A stretch of DNA of 64,000 bases from Saccharomyces mikatae IFO 1815 (GCF_947241705.1 NC_079270.1:248001-312000), one strand, 5' to 3'. Positions 40,034-51,141 are shown, counted from the first letter of the stretch. Program-made: numbers and translations. The notes: a model not told the origin generated them from the letters alone.

Positions 40034-42076
40034 ATGCTTAGAAGACACGGATTCCTCTGGTTAAAGACATGTCCCCGTCCAAATGTTCTTCGAAAACAAT
40101 TCGTACCGGTACCACATTTACTTCATAGTACTAATATCTGTCAGCAAAGATGGTATGCAAAGAGGAGAAAAAGAAGCGAGGTTTCGAAGAAAGAGCTGAG
40201 GTCTCTCGATTTTTCCATTCCAAACTATATATCTGTAAATAAATTAGCCAATTTGATAAACTGTCGTGTGGAAAAGTTAATCAAAGATTTGACAGCATTA
40301 GGTTTCGAAAATATTACAGCAACCTATATATTATCAAAAGAGTACGTCGAACTGATCTTGCAAGAATACAATTTTGCCCTTCCGAGTCTCTCAACATCTA
40401 CGAACTTAGATAATATCTATGACGAGCTGAAATCCCCCATTAATCCAAAATTATTAACTAAGAGGCCTCCTGTGGTGACTATAATGGGTCATGTTGATCA
40501 TGGTAAAACAACTATCATAGACTATCTACGAAAATCCTCTGTTGTTGCTCAGGAACATGGTGGAATTACACAACACATCGGTGCCTTTCAAATAACAACC
40601 CCAAAGTCAGGTAAACGGATTACATTTTTAGATACACCTGGTCATGCAGCCTTTTTGAAAATGAGGGAAAGGGGTGCCAATATTACCGATATTATTGTCT
40701 TAGTGGTATCTGTTGAAGACTCTGTTATGCCCCAGACATTGGAAGCTATAAAACATGCTAAGAAATCAGGGAACGAACTGATAATCGCAATAACAAAAAT
40801 AGATAGAATTCCACAGGCAAAGGAACGTGAAAGAAAAATTGAAAAAGTTATCAATGATTTGATTCTTCAAGATATTCCAGTGGAGAAAATTGGCGGAGAC
40901 GTTCAAGTGGTCCCAATAAGTGCCAGAACTGGTGAAAATATGGATCTTTTAGAAGAATCAATTGTGCTATTAAGTGAGGTGATGGATATAAGGTCCGAAA
41001 ACTCCCCTAAAAGTATTGCAGAGGGTTGGATTATTGAAAGTCAAGTAAAAAAACAAGTCGGAAATGTGGCTACTGTTCTAGTTAAGAAGGGCACCCTCCA
41101 GAAAGGAAAAATTCTAATTTGTGGTAACACATTTTGCAAGATTAAAAACCTAATCGATGACAAGGGTACACCGATTTCTAAGGCAACACCGTCATATGCC
41201 ACAGAGGTTCTTGGTTGGAAAGATGTCCCTCACGTTGGAGATGAGGTTATTCAAGTAAAGACAGAAGCAATTGCTAAAAAGTTCATAAGCAAAAGGCAAG
41301 ATCTTGTTGAAGCACAAAAAAACTCCACAATCGTTGAGAAATTAAATGAAGAAAGGGCTTTTGCAAAGGAACACCACTTTAACAAGGATAAAACTGAAGA
41401 ATTAGATTATGAGGACGCTGCACAGGATCATGAACAAAATGCTGGCCCTAAGAATATCAATTATATCATAAAATGTGATGTTTCTGGCTCAGCTGAGGCA
41501 GTTTCAGAGAGTATTTCCTCGTTGGGAAACGACGAGGTGAAGTGCAATGTCATCTCATCTTCTGTTGGTATACCTACGGAAGGTGACTTAAAGATGGCGC
41601 AAATAACAGACGGTACAATTCTATGTTTCAACTTGGGTAATTTGCCAAGTGAGGTAATCAACAATCGGGCTGGAATCAAAATAAAACAATACAATGTTAT
41701 TTATAAGCTAATTGAAGACGTAACTGAAACACTAACTCAGAACCTTGAACCTATCTTTGAGAAAAAAATCATTTCAACAGTTGATATTCGTGAAATTTTT
41801 GACTTCAAATTAAAGAAAAAAGTTATTAAGATTGCAGGTTGCAAAGTAAATAATGGTATCATCAAAAAGGACTCGTTAGTTCAAGTAGTTCGGGGTCCCA
41901 ACGATGACATCATTTTTGATGGAACAATCTCAACTCTGAAACACAATAGAGATGATGTAGCAGAAGTTTCAAAGGGACATGAATGTGGGATTACTTTTGA
42001 AAATGGATTTGAAGGTTTTCAATCCGGTGATAAAATTCTTGTTTATGAAAATGTGAGAGTTCCCCGTTACTTGTAA
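40034..42076 (+). CDS. IFM1: Mitochondrial translation initiation factor 2
   Basis: This is an IF2-type GTPase that brings initiator tRNA to the mitochondrial ribosome. It is 680 residues. The N-terminus is a basic mitochondrial presequence (MLRRHGFLWLKTCPRPNVLRK). GTPase motifs are complete: G1 GHVDHGKT (152-159), G3 DTPGH (from D200), G4 TKID (254-257) and G5 SARTGEN. Domain II and the long C-terminal region with IF2-C (RGPNDDIIFDG, CGITFENGFEGFQSGDKI) follow. The length is slightly more than the 676 I recall for S. cerevisiae. Three Puf3-type sites lie in the 3' region. Confidence 0.96.
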   Translation: MLRRHGFLWLKTCPRPNVLRKQFVPVPHLLHSTNICQQRWYAKRRKRSEVSKKELRSLDFSIPNYISVNKLANLINCRVEKLIKDLTALGFENITATYILSKEYVELILQEYNFALPSLSTSTNLDNIYDELKSPINPKLLTKRPPVVTIMGHVDHGKTTIIDYLRKSSVVAQEHGGITQHIGAFQITTPKSGKRITFLDTPGHAAFLKMRERGANITDIIVLVVSVEDSVMPQTLEAIKHAKKSGNELIIAITKIDRIPQAKERERKIEKVINDLILQDIPVEKIGGDVQVVPISARTGENMDLLEESIVLLSEVMDIRSENSPKSIAEGWIIESQVKKQVGNVATVLVKKGTLQKGKILICGNTFCKIKNLIDDKGTPISKATPSYATEVLGWKDVPHVGDEVIQVKTEAIAKKFISKRQDLVEAQKNSTIVEKLNEERAFAKEHHFNKDKTEELDYEDAAQDHEQNAGPKNINYIIKCDVSGSAEAVSESISSLGNDEVKCNVISSSVGIPTEGDLKMAQITDGTILCFNLGNLPSEVINNRAGIKIKQYNVIYKLIEDVTETLTQNLEPIFEKKIISTVDIREIFDFKLKKKVIKIAGCKVNNGIIKKDSLVQVVRGPNDDIIFDGTISTLKHNRDDVAEVSKGHECGITFENGFEGFQSGDKILVYENVRVPRYL

Positions 42077-42078
42077 AT

Positions 42079-42088
42079 CTTGTAAATA
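42079..42088 (+). promoter_or_regulatory. Puf3-type motif directly after IFM1
   Basis: CTTGTAAATA fits CNTGTAHATA exactly and begins two bases after the IFM1 stop. Further TGTANATA cores follow at 42193-42200 (TGTACATA) and 42223-42230 (TGTAAATA). IFM1 belongs to the Puf3 target class. Confidence 0.6.
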
Positions 42089-42284
42089 AGCATTTCCGAG
42101 TGAACACTTTTAAAATGATAAAGGTTATCGAGCTTACAAAAAAAAAAAGCATAAGCAACGCACTGACAAGAAAAGAATAAACGCACAAAGACTGTACATA
42201 TGTAAAAATACGTATATATAATTGTAAATACTTGTAAATTATTCAATCATTGAAATCCTATGGAGGAGAAAATAGGCCCCTCTT

Positions 42285-43511
42285 TCACGTTCTCGATTCC
42301 CATTGAACCTTCACACATTCTTCTACATAGCCGATATCATGTTCATCAAATTCAGGAATGTAATTCTCAACATCAGTAAAAATAAGTATAGTGCCCCATT
42401 CCATTCCATTGTCAACAGATACTATTTCTTCTAGATCAAAAATCATCTTTGGCATTAACTGCATTTCAAAGATTCTTTGACTTGACGGGTTATAGCTGGG
42501 TCTTGGCACTGTGCTCGAAATATCAACCTTTGTTTCAGCATATAGTAAGGGTTTTCCGCCTACGTCATAACGCAATACTTGAGATGGATTATAACCAACT
42601 ACCTCTTGAAATTTTTGAAAAACGTCGTCATCAAGAAACTTAGATAATTTTTCTGTCCTGGGATCCAGCTTGATTGGATCTTTTTCAAGATCTTCATCTC
42701 CTGTTAAATCCAGTGCCTCTTTATCAATTTTGAGATTTTTTGGTAACTGCAAATGAGCTGGCTTTTTGTTTTTGAAAGTTTCCTCCTCAACATACAACAA
42801 ATAGCTTTTAAAGCATTTGTTCCCATCATATGTTTTGTCCTTTTGCAACTCATGTAGTTTCCTGGCTGCCTTTGCAGAAATACTAGCAGTTTCCTCGTTT
42901 TTCTTTTCTTCATCTTTTTGCGCTATATCTGAATTGATGCCATCAGCTCCAAAGGGGTTTGCATCTTTAATCCCAAATGGATTACTTGAAAAGGAGTTGG
43001 ATTCAAATTCGGGATTATTTGATAAGTCAAAGGGGTTGATTTGAAAATCTTTCTCCAATGAAGTTGACGCCAGTTTTTTAGAAAGACCATCAGCGTTCTT
43101 GTTCCTCTTCACTCCTCTGATGCAGCGAACTGAATTGCCCTTCCTTTGACATTTGGTACAGAGGAATACATATAACACTCTGTCATCCTGAGGATTGATG
43201 TAACTCATATTATCGGTACCGACCCGTTGCTGAATGGCTCTCATTTGTTCATCATCTAATGGAGAAAAGGCTTGCAGTAACAACTTCATATTATCCGCTT
43301 TCTTACAGGCACCACATTTCAGTAGATCTACTGGTGGTTCCGAATCTGGATGCAGCCACTTAGGCTCACCACCGATAAAGCTATCTTCAATTAATATTTC
43401 ATCAGTCTCTTTGACAGGTGCATCCACAAATGCTAAAAATACATCTCCCCGGTTACTAGAATACAAGTAATCATCTGTATCGGATGGCGACAGCTCTTCT
43501 ATTTTAGACAT
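42285..43511 (-). CDS. TSR4: Rps2-dedicated chaperone Tsr4
   Basis: Tsr4 is a PDCD2-family protein that binds newly made Rps2 (uS5) in the cytosol and is needed for 20S pre-rRNA processing. The 408-residue length equals S. cerevisiae. The N-terminal part has zinc-type cysteine pairs, CGACKKADNMKLLLQAF and FLCTKCQRKGNSVRC, as in PDCD2. The middle is acidic and asparagine/phenylalanine rich (NPFDLSNNPEFESNSFSSNPFG). The C-terminal PDCD2 domain ends with RIFEMQLMPKMI, DNGMEWGTILIFTD and YVEECVKVQWE. A PAC-like and an RRPE-like element stand upstream. Confidence 0.95.
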   Translation of the reverse strand: MSKIEELSPSDTDDYLYSSNRGDVFLAFVDAPVKETDEILIEDSFIGGEPKWLHPDSEPPVDLLKCGACKKADNMKLLLQAFSPLDDEQMRAIQQRVGTDNMSYINPQDDRVLYVFLCTKCQRKGNSVRCIRGVKRNKNADGLSKKLASTSLEKDFQINPFDLSNNPEFESNSFSSNPFGIKDANPFGADGINSDIAQKDEEKKNEETASISAKAARKLHELQKDKTYDGNKCFKSYLLYVEEETFKNKKPAHLQLPKNLKIDKEALDLTGDEDLEKDPIKLDPRTEKLSKFLDDDVFQKFQEVVGYNPSQVLRYDVGGKPLLYAETKVDISSTVPRPSYNPSSQRIFEMQLMPKMIFDLEEIVSVDNGMEWGTILIFTDVENYIPEFDEHDIGYVEECVKVQWESRT

Positions 43512-44195
43512 GAGAAATAAGTTGATTGATTGCTAATCTTCTTTTGTTAATCGTTCCATGCTGACAAAATCTTTTTATCTGTAAAAAACGATGAGGTGAG
43601 GCACTTTAGTATTATACGGAATTTTCGAACAGTCTGAAAAAGTTTTTCGACTCAATATTAATATGTTCAAGTTTACCGAACAAAACCACTTCACCGTACT
43701 TAAATTTGACTGCTATTATTTAGCTCATTCAATTCAATATACCACTAACTTATTGTTTTAACTATAAGACGGTAAAACAAGAGCAGAAGTTCTGATTTCG
43801 CAAACTTCCCAAGTTATGACTTCAAAGGAACACAACATAAAAAAAATACGAGATAAGAAGAATGTTCAGGATTACGCCCATACGTATTTCGGATGTTTAT
43901 ATTTGGGGGTGTTGCAGTAATTGCATTCAAAGATCGTATCCTTTTCATTTCTTAATAAGGAAATGCTCTAAAATAGGCAATATGTTGGTCAGTAATACCA
44001 TTTTGTGACCTAAATTGATTTGGGAAATATCACTTAAGGTCAGAATTAATAGAGTATGCATGCTGTACAGATCTAGATACTTCCAATATAATTCAATCAA
44101 ACATTAAGTACTCAACTATTACCTGTAGAGAATGGGGAGTCCGGTCAATAAAAGTCTGACAAATAACATTCTTAAATCCAAGTCATCACAAGAGC
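43512..44195. promoter_or_regulatory. TSR4 promoter and tRNA-Gly upstream region
   Basis: No gene. Ribosome-biogenesis elements for TSR4 occupy 43589-43647. The remainder is AT-rich. Despite the nearby tRNA I could not recognise an LTR in it. Confidence 0.4.
43589..43647 (+). promoter_or_regulatory. PAC-like and RRPE-like elements before TSR4
   Basis: ACGATGAGGT around 43588-43597 carries the CGATGAG core of PAC. TGAAAAAGTTTTT at 43635-43647 resembles RRPE with one changed base. They lie about 80 and 125 bp before the TSR4 ATG, in the order and range seen for ribosome-biogenesis genes. Confidence 0.45.
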
Positions 44196-44266
44196 GCGCA
44201 AGTGGTTTAGTGGTAAAATCCAACGTTGCCATCGTTGGGCCCCCGGTTCGATTCCGGGCTTGCGCA
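44196..44266 (+). tRNA. tG(GCC): tRNA-Gly(GCC)
   Basis: A 71-bp gene without intron. The acceptor GCGCAAG pairs with CTTGCGC, the anticodon GCC sits in TTGCCAT and the B box is GGTTCGATTCC. The sequence appears the same as the S. cerevisiae tRNA-Gly(GCC) I remember. A T-rich terminator (TTCTTTTTCTTC) follows. Confidence 0.96.
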
Positions 44267-44472
44267 TTCTTTTTCTTCTACAAAAAGAAGAACTTTAGCG
44301 ACAATCAACAAAACTTGCGCAGTATGGCGTCTGCTCGCAAAATTTTTTCCTCTTGGAGAATAATCCTGGTTATTTATCTTTCATATTATACATTGAATAC
44401 TTTATGATATATCTATATATGAATTATAAATATCTTGCTTGGTTCTTGCGTCGTACTAAGTTTTTTTTCCCA

Positions 44473-47400
44473 CTACTTCAGCAGTAATTCTGCTTTTCTC
44501 TTACTAGTGATGGGGTCCATTACTGACCTCACTTGTACTTCGACCTTATCAAAAACGTAAACATCTCTTGACTTTTCTGAATCTGTAGGAACAAAGGTCA
44601 ATTTGTATTCAACTTCATCGAAAATGGCAGAATTTGGATCCTTGGTTAAATTATCCAACCTTATTAATCCTTCTACACCAAATTTGGGGACCAACACAAC
44701 TATACCATTGTTAAACACCTTAATAACATAACCTGTTTCTGTGGACTCGTTGTTCCTCATGACTTGGCCCACGTAGTATTCTATACTTGCTCTGCCAGCG
44801 AATTGAGCGTTCCTGTGTTTTCTATTAATATTTCTGCAGATCATATCCATTTTATTCTTGTCACGGTGTGTCAAGCTTAGGGGTTCATACCCAATAGCAC
44901 CGGCTAATTGCCTGTGTGCCACAACATCACAGTAACGTCTAATAGGCGATGTGAAATGTGTATAGATATCAACAGCTAAACCGTAGTGTCTGAAATCGGG
45001 ATAGGAGTATGCTCCAGAATAGAAATATTGGGCCGCCATCATACAACGTGTTGACATGATACGAACTAGAGTGTTAAAGTATGGATCTTCCGGATCCACA
45101 CACCTATCCAAAGAATCTGCTAGTGCTTTGGACGATTCCAATGAAATTGACATGTTTTTTCTTGTATTTAGCATTTCATTCAAAGTTTCAAAATTAGTAG
45201 ATGGTGGAGCTGCGTGCCTTCTTAACATTGCGGTTTGAGGGAAGGCATCGTATATCTTTCTTGCCACAGATATGTTGGCCAACAACATAAATTCTTCAAC
45301 TAGGGAGTTTGTCGCTAGCAATTTTTTGATTTCAACTTCGTTTGGATCCGAGGTTTCGCTATCCATATGGACTTTCACTTCAGGAGAAGCTAAATTCAAG
45401 GCACCGGCTTCCAGTCTCTTTTGCTTCAATTTTACAGAGAGTTGCAAGAGAGCTCTCATACCCAGTGTTAACTCATCATTTTGGTTTATATCATCTATCC
45501 TTAATTGTGCTTGCTCATATGAGAAAGCTTCTCTAGATCTAATAACTGATTTCATAAAATCAACATTCACGATATTCGCATTTTCATCCAATTCCCATAT
45601 GACTGAAAATGCAAATCTATCAACGTATGGTTTCAAAGAACACAAATCGGTACCTAGAAGCATGGGCAACATATCAATACGCTTGTCGACCAAATAGACA
45701 GAGGTACCTCTTGCCGCACCTTCTGCATCTAGGGCAGTCCCAGGTTTGACAAAATGAGTAACATCGGCAATATGAACACCAACTTCCCAGTTACCATTTG
45801 GAAGTCTTTTCGCATGTAGGGCATCATCAATATCAACACATCCGGGAGGATCGATACTACATATCAGTTTATCCCTTAGATCTTTTCTCTTTGTCAATAA
45901 TGTATCCTTTGCAACAGCTTCCGGATCATCCAACTTCGTTGGAGCTTTCCAATCATGACCTTCTGCTGGCAAGCATTCCAAGACCTTTTTGGAAAAAGGC
46001 CTATACTCGACATCATGTTCCAACAGCAAAGCTTCTGTTTCAGCTTGGGCTGATTCAATTGTACCCAGGTCTCTAACGAAGTGACCCAATGGATATTTAT
46101 GAGTGGTGGGCCATGAATCAATGGAGATAACAATTCTCTTATCAATGAGTTCAGCAGCACGTCTTGTTCTGATTCTTACTTTTGGCAAACATTTATCCAT
46201 CAAAATAACAAAGACATTTTGAGTACTACTGCTTTGCAAATCAACGGAACTCGGGGCCAGTTGACCCACGTATTGCCTCCAGGATCTTCTCTGTATGTAT
46301 ACCACCTTTGCTGTGGGCTGAACTTTCTTCGATCTTTGAGCTATCATGGCATCTTTAGCTAGTAACCTACGTTGCTTATCGGAAATTATGGTAGCGTTGG
46401 AAGAAGACCCATTATTGTCATCCTCATCGCCCGCTTCAATATCAGGATTATCATTAATGTCAAAATGCTCGGAGTCCAAGACAATGGACGAGGGTGCTTT
46501 CCATTCCGACTGAGGCAGTAGTTCTACTATGACTTGGTCACCGTTGAATGCTCTATTAAGGTTTATCTGGCCTACGATCAGCACTGGTTTGGAGAATCTT
46601 GGTAAACTTACCGAACCTTCTAGAAAATTGTACTCCGATATTTGAATAGTGCCTTGGTACAAAACACCGTTTTTCAAACCACCCATTACTCTTGCCGTAG
46701 AATAGTACTCTGGAAACGAGAAATCTGAAAATGTATCCTTTTCAAGATCTTTGTCAAAAGAGTCCACCTGTGGAATAGAATCTCTAATGTCGTCCGCATT
46801 CGGCAATAGCTCGACATACTGTACCAAACTCTTAGTTATTATATTGGAATCCGCTTCTTTAGTGGCAGCTTCTCTATTCAAACGGTCGTTAGTAACAAGA
46901 ACAACCTTTATATCATAAGGTTTCAAGTGCTCACTGTACCATTGACAGGTTTTCCTGATAGCTCTATCGTTTCTATCATTGATAGTTTCATTTGGGAGTC
47001 TTTCCACGAAGGTGTCTTCACTAAATTCATTATGAAACACAATGAATCTCTTATGATCATCACTATCCCTGCATAAAGTTCTCAACCTCGTGTACACCGG
47101 GTACGACTTATTCCTTACTTCATCCAAGACAATCTGCGGAATAATGACGTCAGAGAAACAGTTTGGATTTTCCAAAAGATCAATGGCTTGCAAAACCACG
47201 TTGGTATCCAGCACGATATAGTGCTTTCCGATTGGTGCAGCTAATTCTAAGGGAGAATCTGACAAGATAAACTTGGGAAGCTCGTTTTGAGCATCGGGTA
47301 CGACAATTTGGGGACACTTAGTACAACTCCTCGAAAGACATGGGATGTCCGATCTCAAATAGTGTTCTCGTACAATCTTAGTAGCACCTCCATTACGGGA

Positions 47401-47478
47401 CCTCACAAATACTTTCTGAGTGACACTCAAGCCTTCTGCAAGTCTCTTCCGGCTAGGCACAATAGCAGAAACTGACAT
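44473..47478 (-). CDS. DIS3: Exosome catalytic subunit Dis3/Rrp44
   Basis: Dis3 is the 3'-5' exoribonuclease and endonuclease of the nuclear and cytoplasmic RNA exosome. It is 1001 residues, the same as S. cerevisiae. The CR3 zinc motif is C47, C52, C55. The PIN endonuclease domain has D91 in VLDTNVV and a later acidic residue in VTNDRLN. Two cold-shock domains follow, then the RNB domain with CVDIDDA at 547-553, including D549, D551 and D552. A C-terminal S1 domain ends the protein. All known active-site residues are present. It is divergent from TAT2; a one-mismatch PAC-like GAGATGAG lies 118 bp upstream. Confidence 0.97.
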   Translation of the reverse strand: MSVSAIVPSRKRLAEGLSVTQKVFVRSRNGGATKIVREHYLRSDIPCLSRSCTKCPQIVVPDAQNELPKFILSDSPLELAAPIGKHYIVLDTNVVLQAIDLLENPNCFSDVIIPQIVLDEVRNKSYPVYTRLRTLCRDSDDHKRFIVFHNEFSEDTFVERLPNETINDRNDRAIRKTCQWYSEHLKPYDIKVVLVTNDRLNREAATKEADSNIITKSLVQYVELLPNADDIRDSIPQVDSFDKDLEKDTFSDFSFPEYYSTARVMGGLKNGVLYQGTIQISEYNFLEGSVSLPRFSKPVLIVGQINLNRAFNGDQVIVELLPQSEWKAPSSIVLDSEHFDINDNPDIEAGDEDDNNGSSSNATIISDKQRRLLAKDAMIAQRSKKVQPTAKVVYIQRRSWRQYVGQLAPSSVDLQSSSTQNVFVILMDKCLPKVRIRTRRAAELIDKRIVISIDSWPTTHKYPLGHFVRDLGTIESAQAETEALLLEHDVEYRPFSKKVLECLPAEGHDWKAPTKLDDPEAVAKDTLLTKRKDLRDKLICSIDPPGCVDIDDALHAKRLPNGNWEVGVHIADVTHFVKPGTALDAEGAARGTSVYLVDKRIDMLPMLLGTDLCSLKPYVDRFAFSVIWELDENANIVNVDFMKSVIRSREAFSYEQAQLRIDDINQNDELTLGMRALLQLSVKLKQKRLEAGALNLASPEVKVHMDSETSDPNEVEIKKLLATNSLVEEFMLLANISVARKIYDAFPQTAMLRRHAAPPSTNFETLNEMLNTRKNMSISLESSKALADSLDRCVDPEDPYFNTLVRIMSTRCMMAAQYFYSGAYSYPDFRHYGLAVDIYTHFTSPIRRYCDVVAHRQLAGAIGYEPLSLTHRDKNKMDMICRNINRKHRNAQFAGRASIEYYVGQVMRNNESTETGYVIKVFNNGIVVLVPKFGVEGLIRLDNLTKDPNSAIFDEVEYKLTFVPTDSEKSRDVYVFDKVEVQVRSVMDPITSKRKAELLLK

Positions 47479-48221
47479 TTCGTTTTGGTTTATGTGCTTT
47501 GAATGACGTAATTAGAGCTGTTTCACTAATGTATACCTCACGTTCACCTTTCAAAACCACTGCAGTAAGTAACACACACTAATTAAAATTCTCTTGAGAT
47601 GAGAGAAGAGCCAAAGTTTGCAAAAAAAAATAAAACAAGAAAGATTACCCGAAAATAGGACTTGATTTGAATATACCGAAGACCTAAAGAGGGACCATCT
47701 TTTTGCTGATGATAGCCTAATAAAGAACACTAAACCTTGGTGGAAACCCTATTTCTATGCGGCGCTAAAATATTTCTTTTTGCTTATTGCCGTATTGAGG
47801 AATCCACTCTTCGCCATCTGTCACTGACAAAATACAAACGGCATTAAATGACAATAACAAGAGATTAATATGCTTTGCTTCCATGTCATTGCATCTGCGG
47901 GCTGTATCTACTGTACTTATCCGTAGTAGTCTGTGTTTCCTGAGTAGGACGTATTGTTAAACGTCAAGAACCCAGTTTTTCAATTTTTTTCTTTTACTTT
48001 TCATCATCTCGTTCGAATCACAATTTGTAGGATATTGTGAATTCCCTACAGTTTGCTTCAGATTAAGGTAGTATATACATATTTGTTTATATATACACAT
48101 TAATACACACAGCATTTGCATGGTGAGTGTCTTCGGTGATTCACTTGTCCAGTAAGTTGGCCAATAATTTTTCGAAAACAGTAAAAGAAAATAAGCTAAA
48201 TAAACCACGCAGCACTCTCAT
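47479..48221. promoter_or_regulatory. Divergent promoter DIS3/TAT2
   Basis: No gene. It contains a PAC-like GAGATGAG on the DIS3 side and a TA-rich block at 48065-48110 on the TAT2 side. A small upstream ORF (48120-48155) lies before TAT2. I saw no clear Stp1/Stp2 amino-acid response element. Confidence 0.4.
48120..48155 (+). other. Small upstream ORF before TAT2
   Basis: ATG at 48120 followed by a 10-codon continuation and TAG-free frame to TAA (MVSVFGDSLVQ), ending 66 bp before the TAT2 ATG. It would lie in the leader if transcription starts near the TA-rich block at 48065-48110. Confidence 0.35.
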
Positions 48222-50003
48222 ATGACAGAAGACTTCATTTCTTCTGTCAAGTATTCGAATGGGGAGGTCAAGGAGCGAAAGTCTAAATCTGAGTTTGTAG
48301 AGTACAAATCGAAGCAGTTAACATCATCTTCATCACATAACTCAAACTTATCCCATCAAGACGATGATGATGGTGAGCACAGCAACAGAAACATCTTCCA
48401 GAGATGTGTAGATTCTTTCAAACCTCCTTTGGACGGTTCGTTCGACACAAGCAATTTGAAAAGAACTCTGAAGCCCAGGCATTTAATTATGATTGCCATT
48501 GGGGGCAGTATAGGTACTGGTTTATTCGTTGGTAGTGGTAAAGCCATTGCAGAAGGGGGCCCTTTAGGTGTCGTTTTAGGTTGGACTATCGCAGGGTCTC
48601 AAATTATTGGGACCATCCATGGGCTAGGTGAGATTACGGTTCGGTTTCCTGTCGTGGGAGCCTTTGCGAACTATGGGACAAGATTTTTGGATCCGAGTAT
48701 AAGTTTCGTTGTTTCGACTATATATGTGCTACAATGGTTTTTTGTGCTGCCGTTAGAAATTATCGCAGCAGCTATGACTGTGCAGTACTGGAACTCCTCG
48801 ATTGATCCTGTGATTTGGGTGGCAATATTTTATGCTGTTATAGTTTGCATAAACTTATTTGGCGCAAGAGGTTTTGGGGAGGCCGAGTTTGCATTCTCGA
48901 CCGTAAAAGCAATAACAGTATGTGGGTTCATCATATTAAGCATTGTTCTCATTTGTGGTGGAGGACCGGATCACGAGTTCATCGGCGCCAAATATTGGCA
49001 TGACCCTGGTTGTTTGGCCAACGGATTTCCGGGCGTCTTGGCTGTTCTGGTTGTTGCTTCGTATTCCTTGGGTGGTATAGAAATGACGTGCTTAGCGTCC
49101 GGTGAAACGGATCCTAAAGGCTTACCAGGTGCTATCAAACAAGTGTTTTGGAGAATTCTATTTTTCTTTTTAGCATCTTTGACCCTCGTGGGGTTCCTGG
49201 TTCCGTACACGAATCAAAATCTACTTGGCGGCTCATCTGTAGACAACTCACCGTTTGTCATTGCCATGAAATTGCACCATATCAAAGTCCTGCCTACCAT
49301 CGTCAATGCTGTCATTCTTATCAGTGTTTTAAGTGTAGGGAATTCCTGTATCTTTGCTTCAAGTAGAACACTATGTTCCATGGCCCACCAAGGGCTCATT
49401 CCATGGTGGTTTGGCTATATCGACCGTGCCGGCAGACCACTGGTTGGAATTATGGCAAACTCACTATTCGGATTGCTAGCATTTTTGGTCAAATCTGGCT
49501 CAATGGCAGATGTTTTCAACTGGTTAATGGCCATTGCCGGCTTGGCCACTTGTATCGTCTGGTTGAGTATCAATCTATCACATATTAGATTTAGATTGGC
49601 AATGAAGGCTCAAGGAAAATCACTGGACGAATTGGAGTTTGTTAGCGCCGTCGGGATCTGGGGGTCAGCGTATTCCGCATTAATCAATTGCCTAATTTTG
49701 ATAGCTCAATTCTACTGCTCATTATGGCCCATTGGTGGCTGGTCCAGTGGCAAAGAAAGGGCAAAATTATTTTTTCAGAACTACTTGTGTGCCCTGATCA
49801 TGTTATTTATATTCGTAGTCCACAAAATTTATTACAAGTGTCAAACAGGCAAATGGTGGGGCGTTAAATCGTTAAAGGACATCGATTTGGAGACGGACCG
49901 TAAAGACATCGACATCGAAATAATCAAGCAGGAAATCATGGAAAGAAAAATGCACCTTGATTCGCGTCCATGGTATGTGAGACAGTTCCATTTCTGGTGT
50001 TAG
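48222..50003 (+). CDS. TAT2: High-affinity tryptophan/tyrosine permease
   Basis: This is a plasma-membrane amino-acid/H+ symporter of the yeast APC family with 12 predicted helices. It is 593 residues, one more than I recall for S. cerevisiae. The N-terminal cytosolic tail carries lysines at 10, 17, 20, 29 and 31, the positions known as Rsp5 ubiquitin acceptors in Tat2. The first helix has the family motif GGSIGTGLFVGSGKA. The conserved LASGETDPKGLPGAIKQVFWRI loop follows later. The C-terminus ends in RPWYVRQFHFWC, the conserved FWC end of these permeases. A small uORF lies upstream. Confidence 0.96.
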   Translation: MTEDFISSVKYSNGEVKERKSKSEFVEYKSKQLTSSSSHNSNLSHQDDDDGEHSNRNIFQRCVDSFKPPLDGSFDTSNLKRTLKPRHLIMIAIGGSIGTGLFVGSGKAIAEGGPLGVVLGWTIAGSQIIGTIHGLGEITVRFPVVGAFANYGTRFLDPSISFVVSTIYVLQWFFVLPLEIIAAAMTVQYWNSSIDPVIWVAIFYAVIVCINLFGARGFGEAEFAFSTVKAITVCGFIILSIVLICGGGPDHEFIGAKYWHDPGCLANGFPGVLAVLVVASYSLGGIEMTCLASGETDPKGLPGAIKQVFWRILFFFLASLTLVGFLVPYTNQNLLGGSSVDNSPFVIAMKLHHIKVLPTIVNAVILISVLSVGNSCIFASSRTLCSMAHQGLIPWWFGYIDRAGRPLVGIMANSLFGLLAFLVKSGSMADVFNWLMAIAGLATCIVWLSINLSHIRFRLAMKAQGKSLDELEFVSAVGIWGSAYSALINCLILIAQFYCSLWPIGGWSSGKERAKLFFQNYLCALIMLFIFVVHKIYYKCQTGKWWGVKSLKDIDLETDRKDIDIEIIKQEIMERKMHLDSRPWYVRQFHFWC

Positions 50004-50595
50004 CATCAACGTATATGTTAAATTTATTGGAGTAAACTGTTCACCATTGTCCACAAAGGTTACCGTCACGACTACTGAAAGTGTTTAATTCGTTTAATAA
50101 TGTATCTCTTGTATATGTATTCACTAATATCGCATCTATAACAGAATGAAGAAAATGTTAAATGCAGGGCAAGGTTGCAGATATATATTGAATTGGAATT
50201 CGCACATATATTAGTAAGGGTCATTACGTAGGACCTATGATACGTTTTCTGACGTACTATTATGTGGGCCCTGTATTAGTATGTTCGATTACACATGTGT
50301 TTTATATATCTCTTCTATACAGTAAAAGATAATCCGCTTTTATTCTTAATTAGCTTCCGAACCTAACTACTACAATTTAGCACAACAAGTTATTCTGAGA
50401 AATTAACATGTAAACGCGCAGAGACCGGACGCCTTTAACCTCTGCTCCAAGCCATCAATCAAAAAATAAAAATCTGTTGATAATTAGTTGTTTAGTAAAT
50501 TGTAATGATTAAGAATAGTCGTTCCTTCTTAATCTATATAAGAGAGGTATATAAAACACACGCTGATTGGTTATATTAAACCAAAAGGTTCAGAC
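50004..50595. other. Intergenic region after TAT2
   Basis: No gene recognised. The stretch is AT-rich, with TATATAAGAG near 50535-50545 and other TATA-like motifs. It may hold older element debris, but nothing I can name. Confidence 0.3.
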
Positions 50596-50927
50596 TGTTG
50601 TAATATAAATCAACTATCATCTACTAACTAGTAGTCATATTACTAGTATATTATCATATACGGTGTTAGAAGATGACGCAAATGATGAGATATAGTCATC
50701 TAAACTAGTGGAAGCTGAAACGCAAGGATTGATAATGTAATAGGATCAATGAATAAGAACATATAAAACGATGATAATAATGTTTATAGAATTGTGTAGA
50801 ATTGCAGATTCCCTTTTATGGATTCCTAAATCCCTGAGGAGAACTTCTAGTATATCTACATACTTAATATTATTGCCTTATAAAAAATGGAATCCCAAAA
50901 ATTACATCAAACTCCACTATTATCTCA
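50596..50927 (+). repeat. Solo delta LTR (Ty1/Ty2 family)
   Basis: A 332-bp LTR of the copia-like Ty1/Ty2 group in plus orientation, starting TGTTG and ending TCTCA. The interior matches the well-known delta sequence (TAGTGGAAGCTGAAACGCAA and other blocks). A perfect 5-bp target duplication CAGAC flanks it (50591-50595 and 50928-50932). It lies 510-840 bp upstream of tRNA-Tyr, the window Ty1 prefers. No internal genes remain. Its good match and intact duplication suggest it is fairly young. Confidence 0.95.
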
Positions 50928-50943
50928 CAGACATAAATCAGAG

Positions 50944-51141
50944 TGTTGATGATAAGAATTTGGTGATAACTCATCTTCTTATATAATAAGTTCTGATCAA
51001 TTAATAGATCTTTCTTATTACTGCAGTAAATTCTATTATTAGAATTTTTCTACTTCAATTTATACGAAGACGTATAGCTGCAATAAATTAATCCAATTTA
51101 TACGAATAGGTGTATAGTAGTAGTAATCACTTATTCCAACA
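50944..51141. repeat. LTR-like segment with TGTTG...CAACA ends
   Basis: A 198-bp AT-rich segment starting TGTTGATG and ending TTCCAACA, the inverted ends typical of yeast LTRs. I cannot assign it to delta or sigma. No target duplication flanks it. Inside is a pair of imperfect direct repeats built on AATTTATACGAA...GTATAG (about 51057-51078 and 51095-51118). It could be a shortened Ty4-type or other LTR, or unrelated DNA. Confidence 0.35.

Noticed and set aside
43860-44190. Possible LTR upstream of tRNA-Gly
   Set aside because: I looked for delta or sigma blocks and LTR ends because of the tRNA, but found no convincing match.
44132-44407. 91-codon frame spanning tRNA-Gly
   Set aside because: It runs through a complete tRNA gene and its terminator; chance frame.
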